From positions 1 to 36,423 of the forward strand of contig JAJQCV010000136.1 of NCBI GenBank assembly GCA_021202525.1: 36,423 nt of DNA, read 5' to 3'. Each line of letters begins with the position of its first letter. The stretch's first letter is position 1. Made by a program: the position numbers and the translations under genes. Source of the stretch: Akkermansiaceae bacterium (GTDB lineage: Bacteria > Verrucomicrobiota > Verrucomicrobiia > Verrucomicrobiales > Akkermansiaceae). The notes beneath the pieces are model-generated. The model did not search any database. It was given only the letters and a program-made list of their open reading frames with translations, and was not told where the DNA came from. Positions 1-10,085 of the stretch are shown here, piece by piece.

Positions 1-1383
1 ACGGCCGGGCCGCGCGGCCCCATGCTGCTGCAGGACGTCTGGTTTCTGGAGAAGCTGGCCCATTTCGACCGCGAGGTGATTCCGGAAAGGCGCATGCACG
101 CCAAAGGTTCCGGAGCTTTCGGCACCTTTACCGTGACGCATGATATCACCCTGTACACGAAGGCGGCCCTGTTTTCAGAGGTCGGCAAGAAGACCGATCT
201 TCTGGTCCGCTTTTCCACGGTAGCCGGGGAACGGGGCGCGGCGGATGCTGAGCGGGATATCCGCGGTTTTGCCATCAAATTTTACACGGAGGAGGGCAAC
301 TGGGACCTGGTAGGCAATAATACGCCCGTGTTTTTCCTGAGGGACCCCCTCAAGTTCCCGGACCTGAACCACGCCATCAAGCGCGATCCGCGCACCAATA
401 TGCGGAGCGCCCGGAACAACTGGGATTTCTGGTCCTCCCTTCCGGAGGCTTTCCACCAGGTGACCGTGGTCATGAGCGACCGCGGCATTCCGGCTTCCTA
501 CCGGCACATGCACGGCTTCGGCAGCCACGCGTTCAGCATGTTGAACGCGGATAACGAGAGGGTTTGGGTGAAGTTCCACCTGAAGACGCAGCAGGGCATC
601 AGGAACCTCACGGACGAGGAGGCGGAGGCCATTGTCGCGAAGGATCGTGAAAGCCACCAGCGCGATTTGTATGAAAGCATTGAGAAAGGGGATTTCCCGC
701 GCTGGACGATGTATATCCAGGTCATGACCCAGGAGCAGGCGAAGGCGTGCCCCTTCAATCCGTTTGACCTGACCAAGGTTTGGCCGCACGGGGATTATCC
801 GCTCATGGAAGTGGGCGTGCTGGAGCTCAACAGGAATCCGGACAATTATTTCGCCCAGATCGAACAGGCGGCGTTCAATCCGGCCAATATCGTGCCCGGC
901 ATCGGCTTTTCTCCGGACAAGATGCTTCAGGGGCGCCTGTTCTCCTATGGGGACGCGCAGCGTTACAGGCTGGGCGTGAATCACAACCAGATTCCCGTGA
1001 ACGCACCCCGGTGCCCGTTCCACAGCTACCACCGGGACGGCATGATGCGTGTGGACGACAACGCGGGAGGCACGCTGGGTTATGAACCGAACAGCTACGG
1101 AGAGTGGAAGCAGCAGCCGGAGTTCCGGGAGCCGCCGCTTGAGTTGGACGGAGCGGCCTGGCACTGGGATTTCCATGAAGACGACCACGATTATTATTCC
1201 CAGCCGCGCGCCCTGTTCCGCCTGATGACGCCGGAACAGAGGGATGCCCTGTACGGCAATACCGCGCGGGCCATGGGTGATGCGCCGGATTTCATCAAGC
1301 AGCGCCACATTGACCACTGCATGGAGTGCGATCCCGAGTACGGGGAGGGCGTCGCCAGGGCCCTGGGCATGTTCAAGGGGTAG
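1..1383 (+). CDS. katA: Monofunctional heme catalase, 5' end cut off by the window
   Basis: This enzyme splits hydrogen peroxide into water and oxygen, probably in the cytoplasm. The frame is open from base 1, and the residues TAGPRGP before the Met at 22 fit the usual catalase N-terminus, so the true start lies upstream of the window. Counting from that Met, the distal catalytic His is H26 in [12 protein letters not shown]. The distal Asn lies in VGNNTPVFF, and the proximal heme-ligand Tyr lies in [14 protein letters not shown]. About 460 residues are present, which fits a small-subunit (clade 3 type) catalase lacking only some 15-25 N-terminal residues. A strong intrinsic terminator follows directly. 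For an anaerobe or microaerophile such as Akkermansia this would be an oxygen-tolerance gene. The family assignment is secure; the symbol is by analogy. Confidence 0.95.
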   Translation, partial: TAGPRGPMLLQDVWFLEKLAHFDREVIPERRMHAKGSGAFGTFTVTHDITLYTKAALFSEVGKKTDLLVRFSTVAGERGAADAERDIRGFAIKFYTEEGNWDLVGNNTPVFFLRDPLKFPDLNHAIKRDPRTNMRSARNNWDFWSSLPEAFHQVTVVMSDRGIPASYRHMHGFGSHAFSMLNADNERVWVKFHLKTQQGIRNLTDEEAEAIVAKDRESHQRDLYESIEKGDFPRWTMYIQVMTQEQAKACPFNPFDLTKVWPHGDYPLMEVGVLELNRNPDNYFAQIEQAAFNPANIVPGIGFSPDKMLQGRLFSYGDAQRYRLGVNHNQIPVNAPRCPFHSYHRDGMMRVDDNAGGTLGYEPNSYGEWKQQPEFREPPLELDGAAWHWDFHEDDHDYYSQPRALFRLMTPEQRDALYGNTARAMGDAPDFIKQRHIDHCMECDPEYGEGVARALGMFKG

Positions 1384-1657
1384 CCGTTTGGCCTTTTCCG
1401 GGCGGAAGTTCCTCAGATGCGGAGCTTCCGCCCGGCTTTTGGTGTTGGGGCGCCGGATCCGGCAATGCCGGGAGGATGTCGATGGGGTGTTCCGGACGCT
1501 GGATGTGCATTTCCTTCCGCGGTTCCGGTTGATAGGGGGCCAGTGTGCCCGTTCTTTCCTGTTTGTCGTAGTCTGACGGGGCGGCTCCCTCCTCCGCGAA
1601 GACGTGGGAGAGTCCGGCCGTGCCCAGGCACAGGAGAAAAAGGACGAACCTGATCAT
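1373..1657 (-). CDS. Possible small exported protein, unknown function
   Basis: This is a 94-residue reading frame convergent with the catalase gene. From the Met at 1657 the N-terminus ([21 protein letters not shown]) looks like a Sec signal peptide with an A-x-A-like end. The mature part is about 70 residues, rich in Pro, Glu and charged residues, with no recognisable domain. A Met seven codons further upstream is possible but would spoil the signal-peptide n-region. Against the gene: its last 11 bases overlap the catalase CDS, the catalase terminator hairpin lies inside it, and no good ribosome binding site is visible. It may be real, but the support is the signal peptide alone. Confidence 0.4.
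   Translation of the reverse strand: MIRFVLFLLCLGTAGLSHVFAEEGAAPSDYDKQERTGTLAPYQPEPRKEMHIQRPEHPIDILPALPDPAPQHQKPGGSSASEELPPGKGQTATP
1398..1440 (+). terminator. Intrinsic terminator of the catalase gene
   Basis: An 11-bp perfect stem (CCGGGCGGAAG at 1398-1408 pairing with CTTCCGCCCGG at 1425-1435) with a 16-nt loop is followed by C and four T. It begins 15 bases after the catalase stop codon. The T run lies only on the plus-strand side, so it serves the catalase transcript. Confidence 0.8.
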
Positions 1658-1915
1658 GTGGCCACTATGGCGCGGCATGTGTTCCGGGTCAATGAAAGTC
1701 TGTTTTCAAAAGACGTTGTTACTCAAAAGTTATTTTAGAATGTTTTGGCGTGTTCCGGTGAAAGGATGCTGGTGTTCCCCGGAAGCATGGATACGGAGAA
1801 AGGCATGGTTTTTCCTTTTTGACGCCACCTGTCGTTCGGGGGGAGAGGCTGTCCGGGGAAGGCTTTTTTCTTCCTTTCTCGGGAAGTCCGTCTGGTGTAC
1901 AGTGGCGGCAGACGC

Positions 1916-2680
1916 ATGAAGATCGTAGTGAAGGTAGGAACGGGCGTGCTGACCCGTGAGAACGGAACGCTGGACGGCTCTTCCATCGTGCATTTGGTGA
2001 GCGCCCTGGCGGATTTGATGCAGCAGGGCCACCAGGTGGTGCTGGTGAGTTCCGGCGCGGTCGGGGCGGGGGTTTCCGTACTGGGGCTTCCGTCCTATCC
2101 TCAGGAGCTGTCCCTCAAGCAGGCCTGCGCCGCGGTGGGGCAGACGCGGCTGATGCAGACGTATGAGAATCTTTTCAACCATTTTGACGTGGATGTGGCC
2201 CAGCTTTTGCTGACGGCGGACGATTTAAAGCGCCGCCGGCATCATGTGCAAGCTACGATGATGCGCCTGTTCGAGCACGGAAGGATCATTCCCATCGTGA
2301 ACGAGAATGACACCGTGTCCGTGGAGGAGTTGAAGTTCGGGGACAACGATATTCTTTCCGTGCATATTGCCCGCATGCTGGAAGCGGACGCCCTGTTTAT
2401 CCTGACGAGCGTGGACGGCCTGTATCCGCCGGGAGGAAGACGGAAGGCCATTATCCCCAGGGTGGAGGATGTGGACGCCGTGCTGGCGTTTGCGGAGGAG
2501 GACCGGGGCCGTTTTTCCATGGGCGGCATGAGCGCCAAGCTCCATGCCATCCGGGAGGCCGTGAATGCGGGGATAGGCACCTACATGATGCACGGGCGGC
2601 ATCCGGAACGCATCGGACTGCTGCTGGAAGGCGGCACGGAGGGTGCGGGAACGTTTTTTGTACCTGCTAGGAAAGGATGA
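1916..2680 (+). CDS. proB: Glutamate 5-kinase, short form without PUA domain
   Basis: This kinase phosphorylates L-glutamate to gamma-glutamyl phosphate, the first step of proline synthesis, in the cytoplasm. The 254-residue product has the amino-acid-kinase fold signatures: KVGTGVLT at the N-terminus, VSSGAVGAG near residue 45, the IPIVNENDTVSVEELKFGDND segment (split here as IPIVNENDTV and FGDND) and LTSVDGLY. The Met at 1916 is chosen because the conserved MKIVVKVG core begins there; an in-frame codon at 1895 would add an unconserved extension. The E. coli enzyme has about 367 residues with a C-terminal PUA domain. That domain is absent here, as in many other bacteria. The stop lies 4 bases before the proA start, so the two genes form an operon. 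Confidence 0.95.
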   Translation: MKIVVKVGTGVLTRENGTLDGSSIVHLVSALADLMQQGHQVVLVSSGAVGAGVSVLGLPSYPQELSLKQACAAVGQTRLMQTYENLFNHFDVDVAQLLLTADDLKRRRHHVQATMMRLFEHGRIIPIVNENDTVSVEELKFGDNDILSVHIARMLEADALFILTSVDGLYPPGGRRKAIIPRVEDVDAVLAFAEEDRGRFSMGGMSAKLHAIREAVNAGIGTYMMHGRHPERIGLLLEGGTEGAGTFFVPARKG

Positions 2681-2684
2681 AGTG

Positions 2685-3992
2685 ATGAATAGGGAAAATC
2701 CTCTTGAACCTGTTGGACGCGCGGCGGTGGCCGCTTCCCGTGAAATGGCCGCCCTGAGTCCGGAGGAGAAGGCGGACGCCCTGCGCCTGATGGCCGCAGG
2801 CGTCCGGGGAGTCGCAGAGAGAATTATCCGGGAGAATTCCCTGGATATGGAGGAGGCGGAAAAGAACGGGCGGAATGCCGCGTTTCTGGACAGGCTGCTG
2901 CTGACTCCGGAGCGGGTGGAACACATGGCGCGCGGCATGGAGCAGGTAGCGGCCCTTCCCGATCCGGTGGGCGAGTGCATCCGGGAATGGACGCGGCCCA
3001 ACGGCCTGCATATCCTCCAGGTGCGCGTGCCTCTGGGGGTCATCGGCTTTATTTATGAGAGCCGCGGCACCGTCACCTGCGATGCCGCCTCCCTATGCCT
3101 GAAGTCCGGGAATGCGGTCATTCTGCGCGGCGGCAGCGAGTCCCTGCGGACCAACAGGGTTCTTGCGGCCGTGCTGCGGGAGGCCCTTGCGGAGTCTTCC
3201 GTTCCGGCGGATGCCCTCCAGCTTCTTGATTCGGGAAGCCGGGAGGAGGTGAAGCAGTTGTGCGAGCTGGATTCCTGCCTGGACGTGATTATTCCCAGGG
3301 GAGGGAAGGGGCTGATACGCACCGTGATGGAGTATGCCAGGGTTCCGGTGCTGAAGCATCTGGACGGCGTTTGCCACGTGTATGTGGACGCCGCCGCGGA
3401 TTTGAAGATGGCCCTCAATATTTTGGACGACGCCAAGACCCAGAGGCCGGGAGTCTGCAACGCGGCGGAGACCCTGCTGGTGGACGCCGCCGTGGCGGAA
3501 CGGTTTCTCCCGATGGCGGCGGAGCGCATGCGCCAGCGCGGCGTGGAGTGCCGCGTGTGCGGGCGCAGCATGCCGTTTTTCGGGCCGGAAGCCGTTCCCG
3601 CATCAGAGGAGGACTGGTCCACGGAGTATGAAGACCTCATTCTGTCCGTGAAGGTGGCAGACGGCGTCCGGGACGCCGTGGAGCATATCAACCGCTACGG
3701 CTCCCACCACAGCGATTCCATTGTGACGGAGGACGGGAAGGCCCGCGATTATTTCATGAGCCGCGTGGACAGCGCGTGCGTGTACCACAATTGCTCCACG
3801 AGGTTCAGCGACGGGGAAGAGTTCGGATTCGGTGCGGAAATAGGCATCGGCACGGACAAATTCCATGCCCGGGGGCCGATGGCCCTGCGGGAGCTGACTT
3901 CCTACAAGTACGTGATTGAGGGTTCCGGGCAGGTGAAGGACCCTTCCCGGATGCCGGATGAAGTCCGTTCCCGGCCGCAGGAGATTTCCTGA
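2685..3992 (+). CDS. proA: Gamma-glutamyl phosphate reductase
   Basis: This enzyme uses NADPH to reduce gamma-glutamyl phosphate to glutamate-5-semialdehyde, the second step of proline synthesis. The product is 435 residues, close to the family norm, with an aldehyde-dehydrogenase-like fold. The catalytic Cys is C258 in RPGVCNAAETLLV, and the substrate/NADP region IPRGGKGLI and the conserved FGFGAEIGIGTDKFHARGP stretch are present. The ATG at 2685 is chosen because a purine-rich Shine-Dalgarno-like stretch (AGGAAAGGA, about 2669-2677) sits just upstream and overlaps the end of proB. A GTG at 2643 in the same frame would overlap proB by 38 bases and is unlikely. Coupled translation with proB is inferred from the 4-base gap. 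Confidence 0.95.
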   Translation: MNRENPLEPVGRAAVAASREMAALSPEEKADALRLMAAGVRGVAERIIRENSLDMEEAEKNGRNAAFLDRLLLTPERVEHMARGMEQVAALPDPVGECIREWTRPNGLHILQVRVPLGVIGFIYESRGTVTCDAASLCLKSGNAVILRGGSESLRTNRVLAAVLREALAESSVPADALQLLDSGSREEVKQLCELDSCLDVIIPRGGKGLIRTVMEYARVPVLKHLDGVCHVYVDAAADLKMALNILDDAKTQRPGVCNAAETLLVDAAVAERFLPMAAERMRQRGVECRVCGRSMPFFGPEAVPASEEDWSTEYEDLILSVKVADGVRDAVEHINRYGSHHSDSIVTEDGKARDYFMSRVDSACVYHNCSTRFSDGEEFGFGAEIGIGTDKFHARGPMALRELTSYKYVIEGSGQVKDPSRMPDEVRSRPQEIS

Positions 3993-3998
3993 TGCAGA

Positions 3999-4029
3999 GG
4001 GGGCACCGCAGCGAGACTGCGATGCCCCC
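3999..4029. terminator. Hairpin between convergent proA and autotransporter genes
   Basis: A 12-bp stem with one C:A mismatch (GGGGGCA-C-CGCAG pairing with CTGCG-A-TGCCCCC) has a 5-base loop, CGAGA. It begins 7 bases after proA stops and ends 30 bases before the autotransporter stop codon on the other strand. Neither side has an immediate T run. It is probably a bidirectional terminator or 3'-end stabiliser. Confidence 0.6.
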
Positions 4030-4059
4030 GGTTGCAATTACACCCAGAAGAATTTTTTA

Positions 4060-7000
4060 TTAGAAGTTGATTCTGTATCCGATGCTTCCGTTGAGGCTGT
4101 TGGCCCGGCTGCGCAAGTCCGCATTGACGTCCGCAAAGACCGAGCCGGTGTAACCTACCGGAATGGTGAGGCCCGCGCCTATCTGCACGCCGGTGGCGCC
4201 TTCCCGCGCCCCGTTCACGCGGAAGCCGGCTCCCGGCACGCCGACGGGCGCCAGCGCGGCCGTGGTTTTCCGCTCGCCCAGGTTCTGGAGAACCTGCACC
4301 CGCAGTTCACCCAGGCAGGCTCTTCCCATCAGGCTGTCGGAGAGTTCCCCGCGCAGCCTGGCGCCCAGCCCCACCGTGCCGTAGGTGGTGTCCATGTCCT
4401 CCACGCTCATGCCCAGGCCTCCGGATTCCGTAAAGCCGTCCATCCGGCTCTTGTAAACGGAGCCATTCACCAGGGGCTGGAAGACGCAGGTTCTGTTTTC
4501 GTTCAGGTACAGGTCATAGGTGCCTTCGTAGAACGCGCCGCAGCTGCTGCCGCTGGTACTGCCGTGCATGGAGTGCATGCCGGTTGCCGCCACGCCCGCC
4601 GTGCGGTTCAGGGTGGCGTCATTCCATCCGCAGGTGAGGATGAGGTTGTGGGCCCAGCGGCCGGATTGGAGGCGGAAGAACAGGTTGCCGTAGTAGGAGT
4701 CCAGGTCTCCGTTTGTCCTGTAGGCGTCCAGGTCCCCGTAGCTGGCGGAGAAGGCCGCACCCCAGACGAAGCTGTCGCTGCACGTGACGTCGAAGCCGAA
4801 GGTGCCCCCCCCAGGTGTTGAGCTTGTAGCCTGATTCGTCCCTCCGGTCATCCAGCTTGCGGTAGCCGCCTTCCCCTTCAATCCAGGCGTTGAAGCGCGG
4901 CAGGTCGTCGTTGACGTATTGCAGGGAGGCTCCCATTTGCGCGACTCTGTTTCTCAGGTGCAGCACCTGGTCTTTCAGGGCCCCCTTCTGGGCGGAGTGC
5001 AGGGCGGTAATCCCGCTGCCCGCATAGGAGGAGAGGGCGGATTGAATGGTTCCCGCGTCACCGGCGGCCTGCGCGTTCCCCACGGCATTGAGGAATGCCA
5101 TCATGGCGGGGCTGATGTCCTGCGGGGCGGAGGTGACGGCCCACAGGCTATTCACGGCGGCTTTCTGGTTGTCCGTGGAGGCGTAGTCCTTCAGCGGGCT
5201 GTCCCCCAGCTTGGTGAAATGGACCTGGAAGAGCCTGCCGTCTTCGGAAGGCATTTTGGCGATGTCATAGACGAGGTTGGCGAAGCCGGCGTAGGCCAGG
5301 TTCACCATGTCCGCCGTCCAGCTTGTCCCGTCCGCCGTGACCAGTCCGTTTTCCGCATAGAGGGCGTTGATGGTGAATTGCGGCAGGATGGCCCAGTCTC
5401 CTGCGGTGCCGAGGCCGTAAATGTTGACGTTGATGGACGGTTCCGCCCCGTTGAGACGGATGGAGCCGTTTTCCGCCTGGATGGCCGCCCAGTTTTCCGC
5501 CGCGCTGCGGGAGGCGGTTTCCGTGCTGACGGTGAGGTCCAGGGATGCGCCGGAGGCCAGGTCCGCCGCCACGCCTCCGTTGTTGCCCGTCAATACAAGC
5601 TGGACCGCCCTCTGGTTGGGATTGCCGCCCAGGTACAGCTTGCCGTTGGAGGCGATGGAGAGCGTGCCGGCCGTGGTGTTGTTCATCAGGGAGAGGTCCG
5701 CCGTGGCGTCCGGGTCGGAGGCTTCCCGGGTGTTGTCCCCTATGGAGATGTTCCTGTAGGCCATGGAGCCGTCCGCGGCCAGGTGCTTGTCCCCCAGGGC
5801 GAGGTGGCCCCCGGTGCGGGTATGGCTGACGTCCACATTGCCGTTCCCGGAGGAAAGGATGATCTGCGTGCCTTCCCCCCGGTGGGTGATGGCGCCCGTA
5901 CCGGTGATTTCCCCCTTGAAGGAGTAGGTTTTGCCGTTGCCGGAGGCCAGTTCCAGATGGCCGTCTGCCCCCAGGTGGAGCGTGCCGTTGTCCTGTTCCT
6001 GGTGCAGGCCTTCCAGGGCGATCGTGGAGCCGTCCCGCAGGCGCAGGCCGCCGCCGTCCAGATGGAGCAGCACGTTTTCTCCCAGATTGCCGTCCGTTGC
6101 GAGAACCAGGTTGCAGTTGCCCAGCTTCAGGGTGCCCGTTCCGGAGATGGCCGCGTTGAGCGTCAGGTCTGAAGGCGTTTCCCTGGAGATGGTGAGCAGG
6201 GCTCCCCCGGCCAGGGTGATGGTGCCGGAGCCCGTCAGGTCCGCGGCGGCCAGGGAGGCGGAGTTGAGCGTCAGAGCCGCGTCCCGTTCCACATTCAGAG
6301 TTCCGGAGATGATGGAGCTTTCCGTCCTGTTTTGCAGGACCAGTTCCCCCTGGTGAAGGTCCAGAGCGGAGGCGGTGAGCCTGCCGTCAATGGTCAGTTT
6401 CCGTTCTCCGTCCTTGACCAGCCGGGCGCTTCCCAGAATGGACCCGGCGTAGGCGGTGTTGCCCGGTTTGCCGGGATCTGCGGAGGTTTCATTGAGCAGC
6501 GTGATGATTACATCCTTGTCCGTTCCCGTGTTCACGACGGCATCGGATTCCGTCCCGGCCAGATAGCGGATGGTGGTTGCCTTGTCCTCGGGAGCCGTCC
6601 CCTGGGGCAGGTCGATGTTCAGCGTTCCGTTGTTGGTGACGCTGGGCGTTGCCCCCAGGGTGGTGGCGGAGGTGACGTTTTTGACGGCGCCCCTGTCAAT
6701 GATCATGGCGTCCAGCTGGCCGAAGGAGATGATTACCCGACCGTTTTCCGTGCGGGTGATGTCCCAGGCCATGCCGTTGTATTCGCTCAGCGTGATGTTG
6801 TTGGGGTCTGCATGAAGAGCGGCGTTGGTGATGTGGAAGGCATAGTCTCCCGGAGCGTTCAGCAGGGCCACGGCATCAGCCGTCAGCGTCAGGGTGAGTT
6901 CTCCCAGCGTGAGGCTGGAACCGGCCGCGTCATTGAACCGGATGATGCCCGTGCCGTCTTCTCCCATGTTGGCGGCGCAGAGACGGAGCCGGGTTAGTGA

Positions 7001-9877
7001 ACCGGAGAGGTCCGCGTTTCCCGTCAGGCCGGAGATGGTTGCCGTTCCGGTTCCCATGCTGATGGAGTCCAGCTTGCCGCCGTCCAGGCCGCCCATGTTG
7101 ATGTTGCCGGTGATGCCGGAAACGGAAACGCTTTTGGCTCCCAGTCCTCCGGTGTTGGCCAGTGTTCCCGAGGAGATGGATATTTTCCCGGAGACGGTCT
7201 GTCCGGCTAGGTCCAGCGTACCTCCTTCCACCTGGTAGGTTCCGGTTCCGGTGTCTGCGGATTTGAGGGTGAGGTTGCGGGAAATGCGGATGGTGCCGTT
7301 GTTGGTGATGTCCAGGGAGGCTCCCTGGTCCTGGTTAAACCGGAGGGTGGAGCCCTGGTCCACGGCCAGGGAGGCGACCGTGTTGCCCAGGGCCTTGTCC
7401 AGCGTGAGGTCCGAGTTGCCGGTAACCTGCACTTTGTCAAAGTTCTGGAGTGTTCCCGGGAAGCTGGCGGTGTAGTGGTCGAAGACGAGCTTCTTTTCCC
7501 CGTTGACCGTCCCGGACCCCTTCCCGTCAATCGTTCCGGCGTATTTGTCGAATTTGTGCTCGGTTCCGTCTCCGGTGGTGGCGGCAATATCCTTCAGGGT
7601 GATGGAAGTTCCTCCGTTGATGGTGCCGCTGGTCTTGTTGCCTCCGCACAGGAGCGTCCATGCCCAGTTGTTTCCATCGGCCTTGCCCAGAATGGCGTCC
7701 GTGCCCGTCACGGTCAGGCTGGTTCCCTGGGCAATCGTGCCCTGTGTCTTGTTCCCTGCGTAGATTTCATTCATGAACGTTCCTCCATTGATGTAAATGG
7801 AGGTGGAGCCGGAGATGGTTTTGGCTCCCGTGTAGAATCCGCCGAAGATGCGGTGGGAGAACACGCCTTCATTGAATATGATGGCGATGTCTCCGTTTAC
7901 GTCGGTGGCGTAACTGCCCGCTATGGAGGTGCGGTCCGCCTCTCCGGCAGTGAAGGAGGTATCAAAGTTTCCGGTGGAGGAGGAGAATTCCAGGTAAATG
8001 TCCCCATGGACGGTTCCGGCGTTGACTGCGCCGAAGACGGTCGAATTGCCGATGGAACCTTCCGCAAAGCGCAAGTTGATGTTCCCGTACAGGTCCCCGG
8101 AAGTATGGCCGCCTATCCATCCGTTGTTGGAGATCACTCCCTCTCCAAACGTCACCCACAGGTTCTGCCGGTTTTCCGCAGTGCCGTACGCGCCGCTGTT
8201 GGCGTGAATGAGCTTGGTGCTTCCCGTTCCGGTGATGGTGGAGATGTTGGAGTTGGTGCTGTTGCGGACATTGTACGTGTTGTCGGCTCCCGCCGGCGCT
8301 GCGGCCGTGGCGCCGGTGTCCGTGGTCCATTCAATCATGCCCGGTTTCAGGGCGGAGGCTTTCCCATGGGCCAGGTAGATGGCTTCCGGCCCGGCAATGC
8401 CGCTGGAGGAGGGGGAGTAGGAGAGGGTGCCGTCCAGCGCCAGATTGGACAGGATGGCGTCCAGCGTGCCGGAATAGCTGAAGGTGAGGCCGGAGGAACT
8501 GGCCCCTGCCGCCGTTTGCGCCTCCCCGATGAGGACGTCCCCCAGCCAGATGTAGTAGCCTGCGCTGAGGCCGTTGGCGTTGTCCCCCGCTACGTAGGCC
8601 ACGCGGATGGTGTCCGTGTTGGCGGACATGTCCCTGGAGTACAGGATGGTGCTTCCCCACTGGATGTACGCTTCATTGATATTCAGCATGCCGTTGCCCA
8701 GATTCAGGGAGAAGTTGTTCGTGGTGTCCCAGCCTCCCGTACTGCCGTTGCCCAGGCGCAGGGTGAAGTCCACCGTGTATCCCGCGGAGCCGCCCTGGGA
8801 TTCCCCCCATGAGCAGGTCAGGGTGCTCGTTCCCGCGTTGTTGAAGTTGATCGTGTTGTTGGAGACGGTGACGTTGCTGGCCGTGAATCCCCTGGCCGTG
8901 AGCTCCTCCCGGGTGATGGCGGGCGTCTGCCCGAAGTTGACGCCCAGTTCGTGGGAGGCTTTTCTTTCCTGCCCGGCCGACCGTCCCGCGTAGCCCATGC
9001 CCCTGGCCAGGTTCCCCGCCATGAGCAGGTCGCCCTGGGCGTTGGGGTGCAGGCCGTCCGCCGCGGGGTTGTTGAACATGGACCTGACGCCGTAGAAGGG
9101 GGTGGAGGAGGCCACGTCGATGATGCCCTGGTTGACGTCGATGACCGTAACGCCATCCTTGTCGCGGCCCCAGTTTTTGAGGGATTCGTTGTAGTCGGCC
9201 ACGGCCTGGTGAGTCGCGCTGGAATTGCCGTTGGCGTGCTGGGTCCAGCACGGGATGGAAAGAACGATGATTTCCGCGCCGCTATTGGCGGTTTTCATGG
9301 CTTCCACCATGGTATCCATGTCTCCAAGCAGGTTTTGTGTGACCGTGGGGAGGCGGTCGTTGAGCGTGCCGTTGTTGCCGTCGGAGAGAAGGTCGTTGGT
9401 ACCGGCCAGGATGAAGAAGGTGCCGGGGGCGGCGGTTCCGGTGAACGTTTGCCCGGTGTAAGTGCCTCCTTTTGTTTTTTCCGTGCTCAGACCCAGCCAG
9501 TTGCTGATGTTGGAACCGTTGAAGCGTCCGTAGTTGGCGCCGTCTGCGCGCCCTGCGATTTCATAGGTGCGGGCGCTTGCCTGGGAGGAATGGGCGTTGT
9601 TGAATACGCGGCCGCCGTAGGAGATTCCCGCCGCCACCCCGCCGGAGTAGTTGCCGGTGTTGATTCCCGCCGTGCTGTAGGAAATGCCGTTGTCCGCGAA
9701 GATTTTGTGCAGTGCCCAGCGGTAGGAGCCGCTGTTGACGCCGTGGGTGATGGAGTCCCCCACGTACATGACGTTGCCGAGGCTGCCGTCAGATACGGAA
9801 GCGGAGGTGACGAAGGGGCAGAAAATGCAGGAAGCCAGAAGCGCGGCTTTCAGGGAAGAGGGCAATCTTGGACGCAT
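4060..9877 (-). CDS. Giant autotransporter with SGNH/GDSL esterase passenger; barrel out of frame at an 8-G run
   Basis: This is a type V secreted surface protein read from 9877 downward. A signal peptide (residues 1 to about 26) is followed by an SGNH hydrolase domain of about 275 residues: nucleophile S42 in GDSITHG, block III G159-TND, and the block V pair D274/H277 in ADGLHPN. Residues of about 330-500 look like a concanavalin-like sandwich. Then comes about 1100 residues of repetitive, Gly/Thr/Asn-rich beta-helix with autotransporter-associated strand repeats, and a C-terminal beta-barrel ending in Phe (SIGYRINF). As sequenced, the frame breaks at 4805-4812, near residue 1690. The N-terminal frame then reads about 62 aberrant residues and stops at 4619, while the true barrel continues in another frame to 4060. 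Removing one G gives a continuous 1938-residue protein. The substrate is unknown; deacetylation of mucin sugars is a plausible guess. It may be phase-variable, a pseudogene or a sequencing error. Confidence 0.85.
4805..4812 (-). repeat. Homopolymeric G8 tract (C8 on plus) causing the frameshift
   Basis: Eight consecutive C on the plus strand fall in the first strands of the autotransporter barrel. With 8 the minus-strand reading is N-T-W-G-G-H-L-R-L-R and soon ends. With 7 it is N-T-W-G-G-T-F-G-F-D, which runs into a typical barrel sequence. Loss of one base therefore restores the full protein. Confidence 0.85.
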
Positions 9878-9892
9878 ATTTTATGAATATGC
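9874..9892 (-). promoter_or_regulatory. Inverted repeat covering the autotransporter start codon
   Basis: GCATATT at 9874-9880 and AATATGC at 9886-9892 form a 7-bp perfect inverted repeat with a 5-base spacer. The autotransporter start codon (9875-9877) lies in one arm, so a hairpin in the mRNA could mask it. The stem is AT-rich and weak, so regulation is only a possibility. Confidence 0.3.
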
Positions 9893-9941
9893 GAATTACG
9901 AATCCGGCCTCAATCCAAAATTCTTACGTTCAAAGTATTAC

Positions 9942-9963
9942 GCATTTCAATATATTGAAATGC
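9942..9963. promoter_or_regulatory. 22-bp perfect palindrome upstream of the autotransporter
   Basis: The half-site GCATTTCAATA is followed at once by its exact reverse complement, giving 22 bp of dyad symmetry with no spacer. It lies 65 bases upstream of the autotransporter start, within the 208-base gap after cysE. On the minus strand a weak promoter-like pair (TTGAAA, 18 bases, TAAGAA) would overlap its inner half. This is the position expected of an operator for a dimeric repressor. No known regulator site is recognised. Confidence 0.5.
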
Positions 9964-10040
9964 AGGATATTGCGGCCCGGCTGGTCTTTTTTTTGCGTCA
10001 TATGTTTTCCTCTTCCATGATCAAGGGACAGAGGCGTTTC

Positions 10041-10078
10041 CGCTCCGGTCCGGAGGGATGTTGCGGATTCGTAATCCG
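10041..10078 (-). terminator. Two small hairpins after cysE, possible weak terminator
   Basis: Just past the cysE stop on the minus strand are CGGATT-ACG-AATCCG (10064-10078) and CTCCGG-A-CCGGAG (10043-10055). Neither is followed by a T run, so termination here is uncertain. Either could act as a 3' end stabiliser. Confidence 0.3.
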
Positions 10079-10085
10079 TTAGTCG

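Noticed and set aside
175..1317. Long open frame on the minus strand opposite the catalase gene
   Set aside because: The plus-strand frame has all catalase motifs; the opposite frame is a by-product of GC-rich codons.
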